From Enoplosus armatus (taxonomy: Eukaryota; Chordata; Actinopteri; Centrarchiformes; Enoplosidae), in NCBI RefSeq assembly GCF_043641665.1, contig NC_092186.1, positions 24,796,001 to 24,860,000 of the forward strand: DNA of 64,000 bases, written 5' to 3'. Numbering within the stretch: position 1 is the stretch's first letter; each line of letters opens with the position of its first letter. Made by a program: the position numbers and the translations under genes. The notes beneath the pieces were generated by a model. That model did no database searches and was not told the origin of the DNA. It saw nothing but the letters and a program-made list of their open reading frames with translations. Below are positions 33,721 to 43,704 of this stretch, in pieces.

Positions 33721-34239
33721 TAGCGGTGCTGTAAGAAGTACACAGGTCTTTTACTTCGGTAAAAGTAGTGATACACAGTGTAAAAATACTGTTACAAGTG
33801 AAAGTCCTTTTTTATTAGAATCAAAATATACTACGTATCAAAAGTACTAGTACTAAAAGTACTCGTAGAATGACCCATTTCAGAATAATATGTATTGTAA
33901 TGTATTATAATTATTGATCCATTAATGTGTACATCACTTTAATGCTGAAGCTGGTAAAAGTGGGGCTAATGTCATCTACTTTATATACTGCTGTGTGGCT
34001 TAATCCATAATAATCCATTATGTATTCATTGATTTATATTTGGTATTAATAATCTGTATATAACATATATAGATGTATATAATACATCGAGTGGAGTAAA
34101 AAGTACAATATTGGCTTCCAAAATGGAGTAGAAGTATAAAGTATCACGAAATGGAAATACTCAAGTGAAGTACAATTACCTCAAAATCGTACTTAAGCAC
34201 AGTACTTGGGTTAACGTGCTTAGTTACATCCCGCCACTG
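33721..34239. mobile_element. hAT-like non-autonomous element (MITE)
   Basis: The left end TAGCGGTGCTGTAAGAAGTA and the right end TTAGTTACATCCCGCCACTG correspond to the CAGTGGTGGAAAGAAGTA and TTAGTTACTTTCCACCACTG ends of a very common fish MITE. Internal landmarks agree: CTTTTACTTCGGTAAAAGTA, ACAGTGTAAAAATACTGTTA, CAGAATAATATGTATTG, TATACTGCTGTGTGGCTTAA, GGAGTAAAAAGTACAATATT and GTACTTAAGCACAGTACTTG. At about 519 bases it appears full length. It has no coding capacity. Target duplication is unclear because the left end is eroded. hAT assignment follows from the CAGTGGTGG-type ends. Confidence 0.85.
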
Positions 34240-34650
34240 CTTTTTAGCATTGCGTTATTTACAATAATAACAAGTTAATTAAATCATGTACCACACAATA
34301 AATGCAACTTTTTTCTTTTCTAGCAGCAACAAGAGGACACTAAAAAGAAAACCTGAGCAGTGATAGCCCCTATGGCTGGAAAGACAATAAAAAAACAATG
34401 CCACATACAGAAACTCAAACTTCAGTGACTGAAAACAAACGAATCTTTCAGATGAAATATTGGCAGAATAAACAACAACAACAAAATCGGTTTCGCTGCA
34501 TACATTTGATCTCAACTCATTTTCCTCAGTTACGGCACGGTCATGACACTTTTTAAACATAAGACAGAAGGGAAAAAGCAGGATAGCAAAGTGGTACGGT
34601 CGCAGTGGATGAGCGCGTGACTGAAATATCAAATTGCTACTTTTAAGCGT

Positions 34651-34663
34651 GGGGGGGGGGGGG
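34651..34663 (+). repeat. Pure G run, 13 bases
   Basis: Uninterrupted G run, slippage-prone. Confidence 0.95.
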
Positions 34664-34887
34664 CGCAAATATGTTCAAGTCAGGTTGAGAGTATTTGAAA
34701 CTGAGCTGTGAGAATGTGGAGATGTGGCGGTCCCTCATCACTCATGTGACAGAGCTTCTGTGGAGGTTTTGACTGACTAAACTGGAGTGTGGTGAGCTAA
34801 CCATGATATTCATATCATATTCATGACAGCCATGCACAATAAGATGATACATCTCCATACACACACAATAAAGAAACCAGTAATATG

Positions 34888-34899
34888 CCCCCCCCCCCC
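34888..34899 (+). repeat. Pure C run, 12 bases
   Basis: Opposite in base to the G runs at 34651 and 35098, so could pair with either. Confidence 0.95.
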
Positions 34900-35097
34900 A
34901 GGGCTGTAGTAAAGAACTGTCTGGGTGTCCGGGAAGAGGGGATGCCAAAGACTCCATAGATGTCCATCTATGTGGTCCTCTGCATAGTCAACTGTGAATG
35001 GGAAAGATTTCAAGCAAATTCATTCAAGTTTTTTGAAACAGGGTTCTCTGAGCATCTACCAGTAGTATGCAGCTGCATCAGATGCCTCTCATTTCGA

Positions 35098-35112
35098 GGG
35101 GGGGGGGGGGGG
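35098..35112 (+). repeat. Pure G run, 15 bases
   Basis: About 200 bases after the C12 run. Confidence 0.95.
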
Positions 35113-35378
35113 CAGGAGCACCCTGATTTATTTGCAGTCATTCATTGTGCAAGATAGACAAATATATAGAGCAAATAGATATATAGGTAACCAAGAACAG
35201 GTGTACAATTGCCATTGGATAATTGGTTGAACAGGATTTCAAATCTATTTGATAACAGATCCAGGGGTGGGAGTTAATATGGCCAGCGTCCAAGTGCCAC
35301 ACCCCATGCCCCATATTCACATGAGTCAGTTGGATTAGCTGGTCCTCTTCTTAACTAGCCGTCATCCTACTTAAAAGG

Positions 35379-35525
35379 ACAGGAGTTTTTAATGTTTCAA
35401 TAGGCAGTTTTAAACATGCAGAAACAAAACATTTCCTCTGGGGTTCCACGAGGGTCAGTCCTCAGGCCACTGCTCTTCAATCTGTACATGCTTCCGCTTG
35501 GCATGATTATAAAAGGTATATTATG
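35379..35525 (+). pseudogene. LINE reverse transcriptase fragment (plus strand)
   Basis: Encodes GVFNVSIGSF in one frame, then after a frameshift SSGVPRGSVLRPLLFNLYML and PLG. The block SGVPxGSVLxPLLFNLYMLPLG is the reverse-transcriptase motif that precedes the YxDD box in fish L2/CR1-type LINEs. The fragment lacks the YxDD box and stops soon after, so it is a short dead relic. It lies on the strand opposite to the fragment at 14555-15245 and covers a different part of the protein. Confidence 0.8.
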
Positions 35526-35793
35526 TAACCTGTGCAGTTATGTGATAGGACAGGGCATTCTATTTGATTGTGTTGCTGTTATAGTGAATGAGTTGAATTG
35601 ATATGTACAGGAACAATGATTTCAGTTTATTCGTATGTATATTGATGATCATTTCAACCAAAAGCAAACTTAAGAGTTAATGTGAGAGACATATTTTGAC
35701 ACAGGATTAGACTGATTAAGCTTGGGAGTTACTCCACTTTTGACCCTTCAACCATAGTTGTCCGATGCACCTAAAGGGTTAGAATAACTATTT
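35526..35793. other. Non-coding, nothing recognised
   Basis: Short AT-rich spacer between the LINE relic and a tRNA-like SINE head. It may contain further decayed repeat sequence. Confidence 0.5.
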
Positions 35794-35860
35794 AAAACCG
35801 GGATTCGAACCATGGCAGGTGGTCAGGGATCAGCACCACCCACATTATTCACTGCACCGC
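35794..35860 (-). mobile_element. tRNA-like SINE head with intact box B
   Basis: The minus strand reads GCGGTGCAGTGAATAATGTG, then ends ATGGTTCGAATCCCGG. GGTTCGAATCC is a perfect RNA polymerase III box B, and GGTGCAGTGAATAATG stands where box A should be. It does not fold as a convincing complete tRNA, since the acceptor stem is absent. A SINE head fits better than a tRNA gene. The body of the SINE was not recognised downstream. Confidence 0.5.
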
Positions 35861-35999
35861 AAAGCACTGCAGTAAAATGAAACCTTCCACCCTCCTCACA
35901 GCGTCCCCATGTTCGTATTGAAATCAGTTACTGTTGTAATCCTTTCTCTCCAAAATAACTCCAGCACACATTTAGCTTTATTTGTTGCATTACAGTTCA

Positions 36000-36345
36000 G
36001 TATCAGCGTGCTTTCAGGTGGAGCTAGGAGGAGGTGGAAAGAGCTCGGCAATCTCTCTCGTGAGGCTCTCTCCTGATCCTAGCCAACACGGGGGGCAAGC
36101 AATTAAACCCCTCGTTGGAGTGAGGTTATCTCCGTGTCCATGACACGAGCACAACAAACAGAGGCCCACCGCGGGGCTACATAAACAAGATGTGCCTTGG
36201 GATGTTTGCTGCCTGGTAGGAAGCAGCTATCAGCCCAGGGAAGGGATCAGGGGAGACCCACCCTCTTCTCACATCGCTATGAACAATACAGATTAACCTC
36301 AACAACAGCCACGGCTGATTAAGAGGCTCCGGAGGGCCCTGCTGC
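36000..36345. promoter_or_regulatory. Candidate conserved non-coding element
   Basis: Complex GC-balanced sequence with AT cores such as CAAGCAATTAAACCCC, TACATAAACAAGATG, GAACAATACAGATTAACC and GGCTGATTAAGAGGC. It has no open frame of note and no repeat similarity. It lies at the left edge of a 1.7-kb region with the same texture (to about 37760), interrupted by a T/G run and a GATA array. Confidence 0.28.
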
Positions 36346-36347
36346 TG

Positions 36348-36379
36348 TTTTTTTTTTTTTTTTTTGTGGGGGGGGGGGG
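36348..36379 (+). repeat. T18 run followed by G12 run
   Basis: A pure T run (36348-36365), then GT, then 12 G. A low-complexity insertion inside a regulatory-looking block. Confidence 0.92.
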
Positions 36380-36831
36380 TGACTGTTCTGGTTAAAAGAG
36401 CATACCAAAGGGCAACATTTTTAAAGACTAAATAATGAAGAGCAAACCTGTGGCCCCCTCATTACGGCTCCTGTGATTGCGTGGAGATGCGGAGCTGTGC
36501 GGCAGAGCAGCGGTCGGGGGCGTCTCCCGCCGTTATCTAACGCAAAGATTGGAGCAATTTAGATCCAATCTCTCTCTCAGGGCTCTGACCTATTCTCCGC
36601 TCAGCTGGGAGGATTGGTTTTTGTTTTTTTTTCCTGCTGGAAACAATGACCAGATCATTTCCGTTGGTTTCCTGGAGCTCAATGGCATATAAGAGAGGGA
36701 AATCATGGGGAATTATTAAAAGAATGCTGGTCCTTGTTCAGTGTCCGTTTGCAAAAGGAGTTTCATTTCCCACTTGTTTTATTTTGCATTATTTTATTTT
36801 TTTTCATCTCAGTTTTGTACCAATTGCACAC
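36380..36831. other. Non-coding stretch, regulatory-looking
   Basis: Complex sequence between the T/G run and the GATA array, with CpG-containing words around 36476-36545 (GCGTGGAGATGCGGAGCTGT). No recognised gene. Confidence 0.45.
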
Positions 36832-36846
36832 ATCTATCTATCTATA

Positions 36847-36903
<57 letters not shown>
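36832..36903 (-). repeat. (GATA)18 microsatellite (ATCT on plus strand)
   Basis: About 18 tetranucleotide units with one TATA interruption near 36844. GATA/GACA arrays are common in vertebrates and enriched on some fish sex chromosomes (Bkm satellites). One array alone is not evidence of sex linkage. Confidence 0.97.
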
Positions 36904-36959
36904 CTGGATTTTATGGCCCACACACCCATTGTTGTTTTTGCTTTTTATCACTGAAGCAA

Positions 36960-37760
36960 TTTTACAGTGAGAACTTACTAAAAACAAAAGAAATTTTAAA
37001 GCAAATGCGCCATTTGGAATTGCACCCTCTGGCACCCACAGTTGTTTCCCCATTATGTAAGGCTTTTTCTGTGGGTTGCCTGCCTTTAGGTAAGCTACAA
37101 GCCCCGGAGGAAGCCCCACGCTGACCCGTAGTGGTTTTCGCTCATGTGCGGTAAACTACCTGGGCCAAGTAACACAACAGGGGACTTCACTGCCACATCT
37201 GGCCCAGCAGCCCGTCCTGTTACTCGCTCCACAACTGGTATTTGTTTGGCTTAATGATAATATTAATTAAAAAAATAATTTTTTTTTTCATTTGCCTTTT
37301 GGAACTGCCGTCTTTGAAAAGAGAAATCAGATGGCATTATGGCGGATAGCAGGGCTCGTTGTTACGGGGTTTTAGTTCCTCTCACCTGTGCCAATTTGGT
37401 ACTTACCGCGGGAAGAGGAGGGAGAAAGGTGAGGCAGAGGGGTATATGTCAGCAACAAGCGGTGCGGTGAAGGATTGTGTCAAGGAGCCCACCTGCTCGA
37501 AGAAGCGCGGCAAAAATACCGCAGTCCACCCTGCGGGGGTTTTGTTGACTTTCCCTGCGACTCCCGTAAGCAGATCCCACCCAGAATATTGCCAGCATTT
37601 TCTGTGGATGTCACGTTGAACAATTTTGGCTTTTATGTAAATCCTCGAAGCAAGTAAGACTCGTGCATTCCGCGGCATAAATGTCAAAACGCCATCTCCG
37701 CTGAATGTCAGAGAGTGGTGGACAGACGAGCAAGCAAGTGAACGTTCATGCGTCTTTACG
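36960..37760. promoter_or_regulatory. Candidate conserved non-coding cluster
   Basis: Two complex blocks (36960-37300 and 37320-37760) with TTAATGATAATATTAATTAA, CATTTGGAATTGC and CpG-containing words such as TTACCGCGGGAAG and TTCCGCGGCATAAATG. On the minus strand CCGCG|GTAAGT (junction near 37404) ends a 94-codon open frame exactly at a donor-like site. On the plus strand another frame ends at a GTAAGA near 37654. Because GTAA contains the stop TAA, such coincidences are common. I favour regulatory sequence over exons. Confidence 0.28.
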
Positions 37761-38503
37761 ATTATGTTTGGTGAATGAATTAGCCGCTCTGATCTTTAGT
37801 AAAGTTTTTTTTTTTTTTAATGGAGCAGTACATGTTGTAATAGGCCATTTCTAGAGCAAAAGAGGCTGTTTTGAAGATGTAAAGAGCCAGTTTTTGGATC
37901 AACATAATTAACTACAGCTTTTATCGTCATATTATTTGCATATTTCTGTTCAATTCTGTTGTGACAATTAATCATGTTAAAACCTCGAAATGCATCGCGT
38001 GCCCCTTGCTGCCCGGCAATGCTTGCGCGGTGATTCGCCACAACTCGTAGAAAATGAATGGAAGGTGGTGGCGTCACCTCATTGGCCAGATCCAGTGTGT
38101 TTTCAGCCCGCTGCTTTAAAAAGAAAATAAAGGCAAAAAGCTGATTTGACTGGTCAGACTCTCATCATTCTCAGGATTTAAGAATACAAAGAATACCTTT
38201 TTTTTTTTTTTCTTGAAAACACTTGAACTGTAGTTAGTATATTAAAAGTTGTACTTGACATGTACATGGTTGCACACCACCGCCTGAATTCGCAGGGATA
38301 TCATGTGGGCGCACATCTACAGTGACAACATTAGGCCAAAGTTTAGTCTGCCAGATCTAATGGACACATACAATTGGCTGACTGAGTCAGAGAGAATTTA
38401 TTGCAAGTTTGGGAGCAGATGTTTTTTTTTATCAGACTTTTTTATCCACACTGAGTCCATGTACACCAACACAAACTCTGTAGCTGCTGCAGTTCATCTA
38501 GAC
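37761..38503. other. Non-coding stretch, no gene recognised
   Basis: T-runs near 37806-37818 and 38200-38211. Nothing else recognised. Confidence 0.55.
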
Positions 38504-38965
38504 CAGGGGTATTCGACTAAAGTTCGAAGAGGTCCAGTTAGAGAAAATGTCCTCAAGCAAAGGCAAGACATCCTAATGTCTAACTCGCGTTGTGATTTAG
38601 TGTGATATATATTGAAGTAGCCTAGCAGTTGTATCAACGTCTGCAATGTCATCAACAACTGACTACAGAGAGTACAATTCAAAAACATTTTGACCATATT
38701 TATTGTCACTTAACGTTGAACTCTACAGATATATAATACTGTAGATATGTATAATGTTCGTCTCTCATTAAGTAAAAGAAGGGCTGCATTTCAAAATAAA
38801 ACACAGAAAATAAATAAAATAGCTTTAGTGTAAAAATTGTGTGTTTTTTTAAAGACACAGAGACAGACAATCGCAGCACAGTAGAGCCATGGGCAATTTA
38901 ATGACTATATGGCAAATATCCTCATAATAAAACAGTGGTATAAGCGACAACCTTTCAATTTAGCA
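38504..38965. mobile_element. hAT-like element relic
   Basis: Begins CAGGGGTATTCGACTAAAGT, then TTCGAAGAGGTCCAGTTAG and AGAAAATGTCCTCAAGC, and further on GATTTAGTGTGATATATATT. These match a remembered fish hAT-like repeat with the start CAGGGGTGTTCAACTAAA and ...AAGAGGTCCAGTAAGAGAAAATG. An AT-rich middle contains AAAATAAAACACAGAAAATA. The right end is uncertain; it may lie near AACAGTGGTATAAGCGACAA. No transposase motif is visible. Confidence 0.55.
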
Positions 38966-38971
38966 CTCAGC

Positions 38972-39004
<33 letters not shown>

Positions 39005-39009
39005 ATGTA
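38972..39009. repeat. (TG)n microsatellite, interrupted
   Basis: About 18 TG units with one TT interruption. Confidence 0.93.
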
Positions 39010-40099
39010 TTAGAGAATCACCCACTGCCAGTCTCCAAGGAGACTGATGTTGTAGGGAATGATTTGTGAGAGTCGGAACACATATCACATAGCTTGATAT
39101 ATACAGTCCAGTCACAATTTAACTGTGACCTCCGATGTATCTTTCTGTAACATTTTGGCGTTTCACTTAAGACACTGTTATCCGGGGCTGTGCGTACTGG
39201 TGTGCAGAACGCAGCGAGATGTTTGCTCCGTCACATTCTATGATCTGAGATGTGCAATTGCAGATTGCAACACATCCCACAGCTCTGGTCCCTCTCTCTT
39301 GGGTCTCTTCTGAGAAGAGAAGTCAACACAAACAGAAAAGGGAGCCCCCCCCCATGATTACGGATGCTTTTTCATTCTCGATACAAGGGGCTGACAGTAC
39401 AGATGTAGCCATTACAGAAATCCCAGTTTTATTATACAGACACTGCTTGTAACTGGATTCCTGCCGTGCTGCTGCGCAGGGGGAAAATTCAAATTCTGTT
39501 CTTTTTTTCTTTTTTTTTTAGCTGTCAAAATGCACAAGAGACAATATGGCAACCGGTTGAAAGAGAGGCAAGATTCGTGTTGCAGTGTTCTCATTCAAAT
39601 TTGAGGTTGAATGTGCATGACGGAGTCGGGTTTTGCACTTTAAAACAAAAGAACTCATGGGAGCGTTTATCAGACGTAAAATATGTTTTAAATGTTTGTA
39701 GCAGCAACGTATATGAACGTAAGCTATTATGACTATTTTCAATTTTCATGAGAAACAAATACAGAAAACCTGATCTTCCACTGGCAATTGATTAATAATT
39801 AATGTGAAGGATATTTAGAATAATAGGTTTTAAAGTTGAAGACTTTTCAGAGTGAATGAAGGGGAAATTCCATCACACTTTTCTGGTGGGCACTCAACGC
39901 TAATTTAAGCGCCGCGCACATAACGACAGATTCTCATTGGCATAATGTTATGTATTGTGTGTGCATTCGATTATTTTCTAAACCAAATTAGCCTGAATGC
40001 GTAGGCTTGGATTTAAAAGTTCAACTGAACCAAATTCTCTAGGCCCCTCCCTAACCATGACAGAATAAGCAAGACGCGTATTTCCTACATTTGTTATGC
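39010..40099. other. Non-coding stretch upstream of the CpG island
   Basis: No gene recognised. A T-rich tract lies at 39501-39519. CATTGGCATAATG near 39937 contains a reversed CCAAT, and GCGCCGCGCAC occurs near 39910. Otherwise AT-rich. Confidence 0.5.
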
Positions 40100-40464
40100 T
40101 CTCGTAAAAAGGTCAAAGGTCAACGTGAGACCCTCGCGTCACGAGAGTAACGTTAGCGCCATGTTGCTTACGAGGTAAAAGCTACAGTTTGGAAGACGTT
40201 TGTGTTTCGTAAGAAGTGGGGGAACGTCGGCCCACCGTCTGGCCGTAAGGACGACTCGGCTCGACACTCACCTGGTGAGACGGCACGGTGGAACCTAAAC
40301 GAGGGACCCCGTTAACTGGCGACTCTCAGCCGAATCTGCTGGAGACATACCTGTTTGATCGGTCTTTGGACTCTCGTTTGAGGAAAACGTGTCACGTCGC
40401 CGACTAACACTCGGCCGCACTTCGAACGTAGCTCGTTGTTACGTAATATGTTGGGCAACAGAAG
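40100..40464 (+). promoter_or_regulatory. CpG island, candidate promoter and first exon
   Basis: About 35 CpG in roughly 345 bases (40120-40460), about 1.5 times the number expected from composition, while the flanks are depleted. This is the strongest CpG island in the window. A perfect DR1 nuclear-receptor site opens it (40110-40122). On the plus strand, ATG at 40448 is followed at 40464/40465 by AGAAG|GTAAGC, a good donor, so a first exon could end here. A short upstream frame (ATG at about 40155, five codons) would lie in the 5' leader. There is no clear TATA box, as expected of CpG-island promoters. Direction is inferred from the donor only, and a TE origin of the CpG richness cannot be excluded. 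Confidence 0.45.
40110..40122 (+). promoter_or_regulatory. Perfect DR1 nuclear-receptor element
   Basis: AGGTCAAAGGTCA: two AGGTCA half-sites in direct repeat with a one-base spacer, the consensus bound by RXR heterodimers (PPAR/RXR), HNF4 and COUP-TF. An exact 13-base match is expected by chance only about once in 30 Mb on two strands, and it lies at the edge of a CpG island. Its use is untested. Confidence 0.6.
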
Positions 40465-40913
40465 GTAAGCAACGCTGCTTTTATAGAAATGGCTCATTTG
40501 TCATTTGTAATGGAAGATGAACGCCTACATTAAACAACTGTTAAGAACTGGATCAGATTTCATTGAATCGTTCTGTATTGAAATGCCTCGTGTGGCTTCA
40601 TAAGGGAGAGATGCACACCTCTAGCTTTTGAGAAAATAAGTTCTTTGCGCCTAACCCTGAAAGAAGAAGAAAGCGGTCAGGTGAATGTTACAGTAAGCTA
40701 ATGTCAACACTATCGGACAGTCCTGTTGACTGCAGCACGGCATCACTTTAAAGTATGCTTGTGGCGAATTGTACCCGAAAATGTAAATTGCATCGCATCT
40801 TCTTCCCGCAATTCCTCTGCAGCTTCTGTCCCTGCAGAAAGCTCATCTACAAAACGAAAACTAAGTATGCGTATTGCAGAATAACAGAATTACAGTGCGC
40901 AGCCAAGAACTGA
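40448..40913 (+). other. Possible two-exon small transcript from the CpG island
   Basis: If the donor at 40464/40465 joins the acceptor at 40822/40823 (TCTTCTTCCCGCAATTCCTC then TGCAG), the ATG at 40448 reads through 35 codons (MLGNR|SFCPCRKLIYKT...) to a stop at 40911. The intron would be 358 bases, a normal size for fish. A second acceptor 15 bases on (CCCTGCAG, exon from 40838) keeps the frame. I do not recognise the peptide. It may equally be a non-coding first exon joined to a gene beyond the window, or chance. Confidence 0.15.
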
Positions 40914-42410
40914 CACGTTACACACGAAGACTTAAAATACAACATATATACTGCGTCTTGTCGAATCAGGTCCTCTTTAAATCCAAGTCCAAAATTAAAC
41001 ATCTCCTTAACCGAAACTCTTCTGCCTCACTGGTGCACCCACCGAGCCTGACACCGGGCTGTGAGGCTGTTTGGTTGACCTACTTCTCCATCCTGCCGCA
41101 GCCGCTTCAGAGGAGTCTTAATTAGAAGCTAATTGAGAAGTTTAACAACATCCTCAGATCATAAAGTGGGAAGTGCTGCAGATATTTAAGATGTGAGGGC
41201 TTTAAACATTTACATGCCGCTCAGCTGGAACGCAGTTAGAAAAGCCAGGGCTGGATGGGGATGTGTCAGACATTTGGGCACTTTGGTGGGCTTGATTGAT
41301 CTGGGCCTCTGAGAGCTTCTGATGTGTTTGGGGACTTTCACTGCAGAGAGGACTGTGACATGAATGCACAGTCGCACACAGCATCAACAGATGTTCTTTT
41401 AGTGCTCGGATTCCTCTGTGCGGCAAGTTGATGGAAAGGTCTTATTTTGAAGAGAGATGCCCCTCTTTTATCGACGTGCGATGCTCAGTACGTTCTGCAA
41501 GGCTGCAAACTTTAGTATTTAAGAGCAGAACTTCCATAGAAGAAAAAAAAAAAACATTCAAATACATCATGTCAGGGAGGAGAAATCTGAAGTTTTTTTC
41601 TTTTCCTAAGATTGACTCTGTTGCAGCCAGCAGTGACATATTTGACAGGAGACAAAACATTCTTTTGGTTTCCATTAATGGATCATTTTAAAGCTCTTTA
41701 CCACCACAGTCCATTACGTCTTAAAGGCCTTTTCAACATCGGAGAGGCTAAAGAGGTGGTAAGCAAAAAATAACATGTATGGGGGTGCATTGTTTTGACA
41801 TTGTAATTAAAAAAGTAAGATTCTAGTGCTCTTTGGAACTGTTGGAAAGGTTTTATCACAGCATCAGAGCCTCAGCACCTGAGCAAGTGCAAAGTTCTGT
41901 TGCTTTACAGCACAACATGTAACACGCCAGATTAATTGCCGAGGTGCAGCGCTAGAAGACCACTGCACAGGGCATGCATGGGCTGCATGGGTATGGCATT
42001 GGAAACAAAAGGGACTTTCTAAGTGGTTTTAATCCAGTTATATAAAAGACTCATTTGAAAGTGAAAGTGAAGTTCAATGAATTCTCCAAATGCCCATTTT
42101 AATCATCCATTTCATCAAAATAGCGTGCACACACAACTACGGTGAGTATTTTCGGGGCAGCGCCTGAAATGGACCAGAAAAAGGTTCCAGTACACTAATT
42201 CAGCAGTCGCATGTCATGATCATCGCACGTGTCTCGGATGTATTCATATTTATACGCATATCTTGGCAATTGTTTTTGTATGCATTTCATTACATACGAC
42301 ATACGTTTCCAATATTGCATGTATGCTCGAATAAAAGCAACTGACAATATATCTGTTGGCCTACAGAGTCAATTGGATAATGAGAAGGAACACCAAAGGC
42401 TAGTCCATGA
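40914..42410. other. Non-coding stretch, no gene recognised
   Basis: Nothing recognisable. 41000-41160 contains GAGTCTTAATTAGAAGCTAATTGAGAAG, a paired homeodomain-like word set. An A-run lies at 41543-41554. Confidence 0.5.
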
Positions 42411-42451
42411 TGTCTGGGCACAGACTGCGTGATGCAGTCTGTACCCAGACA
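42411..42451. repeat. 41-bp hairpin with an 18-bp stem
   Basis: TGTCTGGGCACAGACTGC (42411-42428) pairs with GCAGTCTGTACCCAGACA (42434-42451) around the loop GTGAT, with a single C/A mismatch. The stem is far longer than chance in 64 kb would give. It is too short for a typical vertebrate miRNA precursor and carries no known mature miRNA that I recognise. It could be a structured RNA element, a DNA cruciform, or the scar of a template switch. Confidence 0.85.
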
Positions 42452-43000
42452 CTTGAAGTACAGTGTGTCAACTCAACATGAATTGACTGCTATAACTTAT
42501 AATAATGGTGTATACATAGCATGAGAGAACAAAGAGGGGGGAAAGAGAGAGCATGAGAATAGTATCCGATATATATCCTATAGTGGTCTTTGCTGAATGC
42601 CGGGTTAGGGGAAAAAAACAAGCGTTGTGCAAGTGTTTAGGGTGCGTACCTATACTCACCAGGAGGTGGGGGTACGCAGTAAGAAGTAAGGGTACTCATG
42701 TGGACAAAAATCCGGTACTCATTACATTTCAGACACTGGTCTGGGGCCACTTGGCCCTGTGTATCTGCAGTTGAGTGCACGACTCATATGAGTATTTTCA
42801 CCTCTGCGGTAAAGGTCTGATTAAAGCTGCTCTGATCAATATTATTTTTTATTAAAAAAAAAAGGATGAAATGTTTATGTGTAATTGCTTGCTGTGATGA
42901 TCCCACAGAGAATTAACACCCGACTCTGCAGTTTCCCTAAACTCTACGGAGGGTTTTAGTGTCTTTAAGGACTGTTTTCGGTTTTTTTTTACGGCCGCCA
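42452..43000. other. Non-coding, nothing recognised
   Basis: Contains short A-runs near 42613 and 42853. No gene seen. Confidence 0.55.
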
Positions 43001-43205
43001 GCTTTACTGTTTTGGTTCAGTCTCATGGCGTTCATCAGTGGTGCACCAAAGAGAATGGAGCATTTAGCAGCTAAAGAGCCAGGCATTTCCATCAGGAGCT
43101 GGTGGAGACCAAAACACAAACTACAAATTGCTTGTCAGTAAAAAAAAAAAAATAGATCGTTTTAAGGCTTTGAATGAATAACTCTCAGATTTTTCTAGTG
43201 GTCAG
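43001..43205 (+). repeat. Dispersed repeat, copy A
   Basis: Contains GGAGCATTTAGCAGCTAAAG, AGCCAGGCATTTCCATCAGG and AGCTGGTGGAGACCAAAAC. The same words occur, with changes, at 55018-55220. Both recall a widespread fish repeat with a GGAGCATTTAGCAGCTAAAGAGCC core. Both copies are on the plus strand. Class not asserted. Confidence 0.65.
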
Positions 43206-43396
43206 ACTTGTGAACCCACAAGTGACTGAAATAATGGACAAACTGTAAAAGTAAGCTTTTTAAAAGCAACATATCACACAGCAGCGACGTCACTACATGG
43301 GAGTGTTCACGTAATACTCGTGACAATGATGACGGAGCGCTAAATGTGCCCTGCTGTTGGTCATTGATACTGTGGTGGTCTCCACGCCGGCCGACG

Positions 43397-43418
43397 CACA
43401 CACACACACACACACACA

Positions 43419-43452
<34 letters not shown>
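43397..43452. repeat. (CA)n microsatellite, interrupted once
   Basis: About 27 CA units with one CGCG interruption. Confidence 0.96.
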
Positions 43453-43453
<1 letters not shown>

Positions 43454-43646
43454 CTCAGGTCAAATATCTGTGAAATATTCCCATATATATTCAGTGCTAT
43501 ATGTAAGATGGCCATGTACCAGAGAAATAAATGAACCGCTAACTCAAAGGGACTGTATGTTCAATGGTCTTTCATCATAAGCGATAAAGCTAAAGGAAGA
43601 ATAGTTTTTTGTTAATGCAGAAAAAGACAGACGATTAATTCTCTGC

Positions 43647-43648
<2 letters not shown>

Positions 43649-43694
<46 letters not shown>

Positions 43695-43704
43695 GTGTAT
43701 ATAT
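43649..43704. repeat. Compound (CA)n(TA)n microsatellite
   Basis: About 19 CA units followed by TATATATGTGTATATAT. Confidence 0.95.

Larger units (their letters stand above)
34240..35378. other. Non-coding stretch with G and C runs
   Basis: No gene recognised. It holds pure runs G13 (34651-34663), C12 (34888-34899) and G15 (35098-35112). Minus-strand open frames pass through these runs and look accidental. Confidence 0.6.

Noticed and set aside
35794..35860. Possible tRNA gene on the minus strand
   Set aside because: Box B is perfect, but the acceptor and anticodon stems cannot be formed convincingly. Kept as a SINE head instead.
36832..36903. GATA array as a sex-chromosome marker
   Set aside because: Single GATA arrays occur on autosomes throughout vertebrates, so linkage cannot be inferred from one array.
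37403..37687. Minus-strand exon ending exactly at GTAAGT
   Set aside because: The frame ends there because GTAA contains TAA. No acceptor or recognisable peptide supports an exon, and a plus-strand frame shows the same coincidence nearby.
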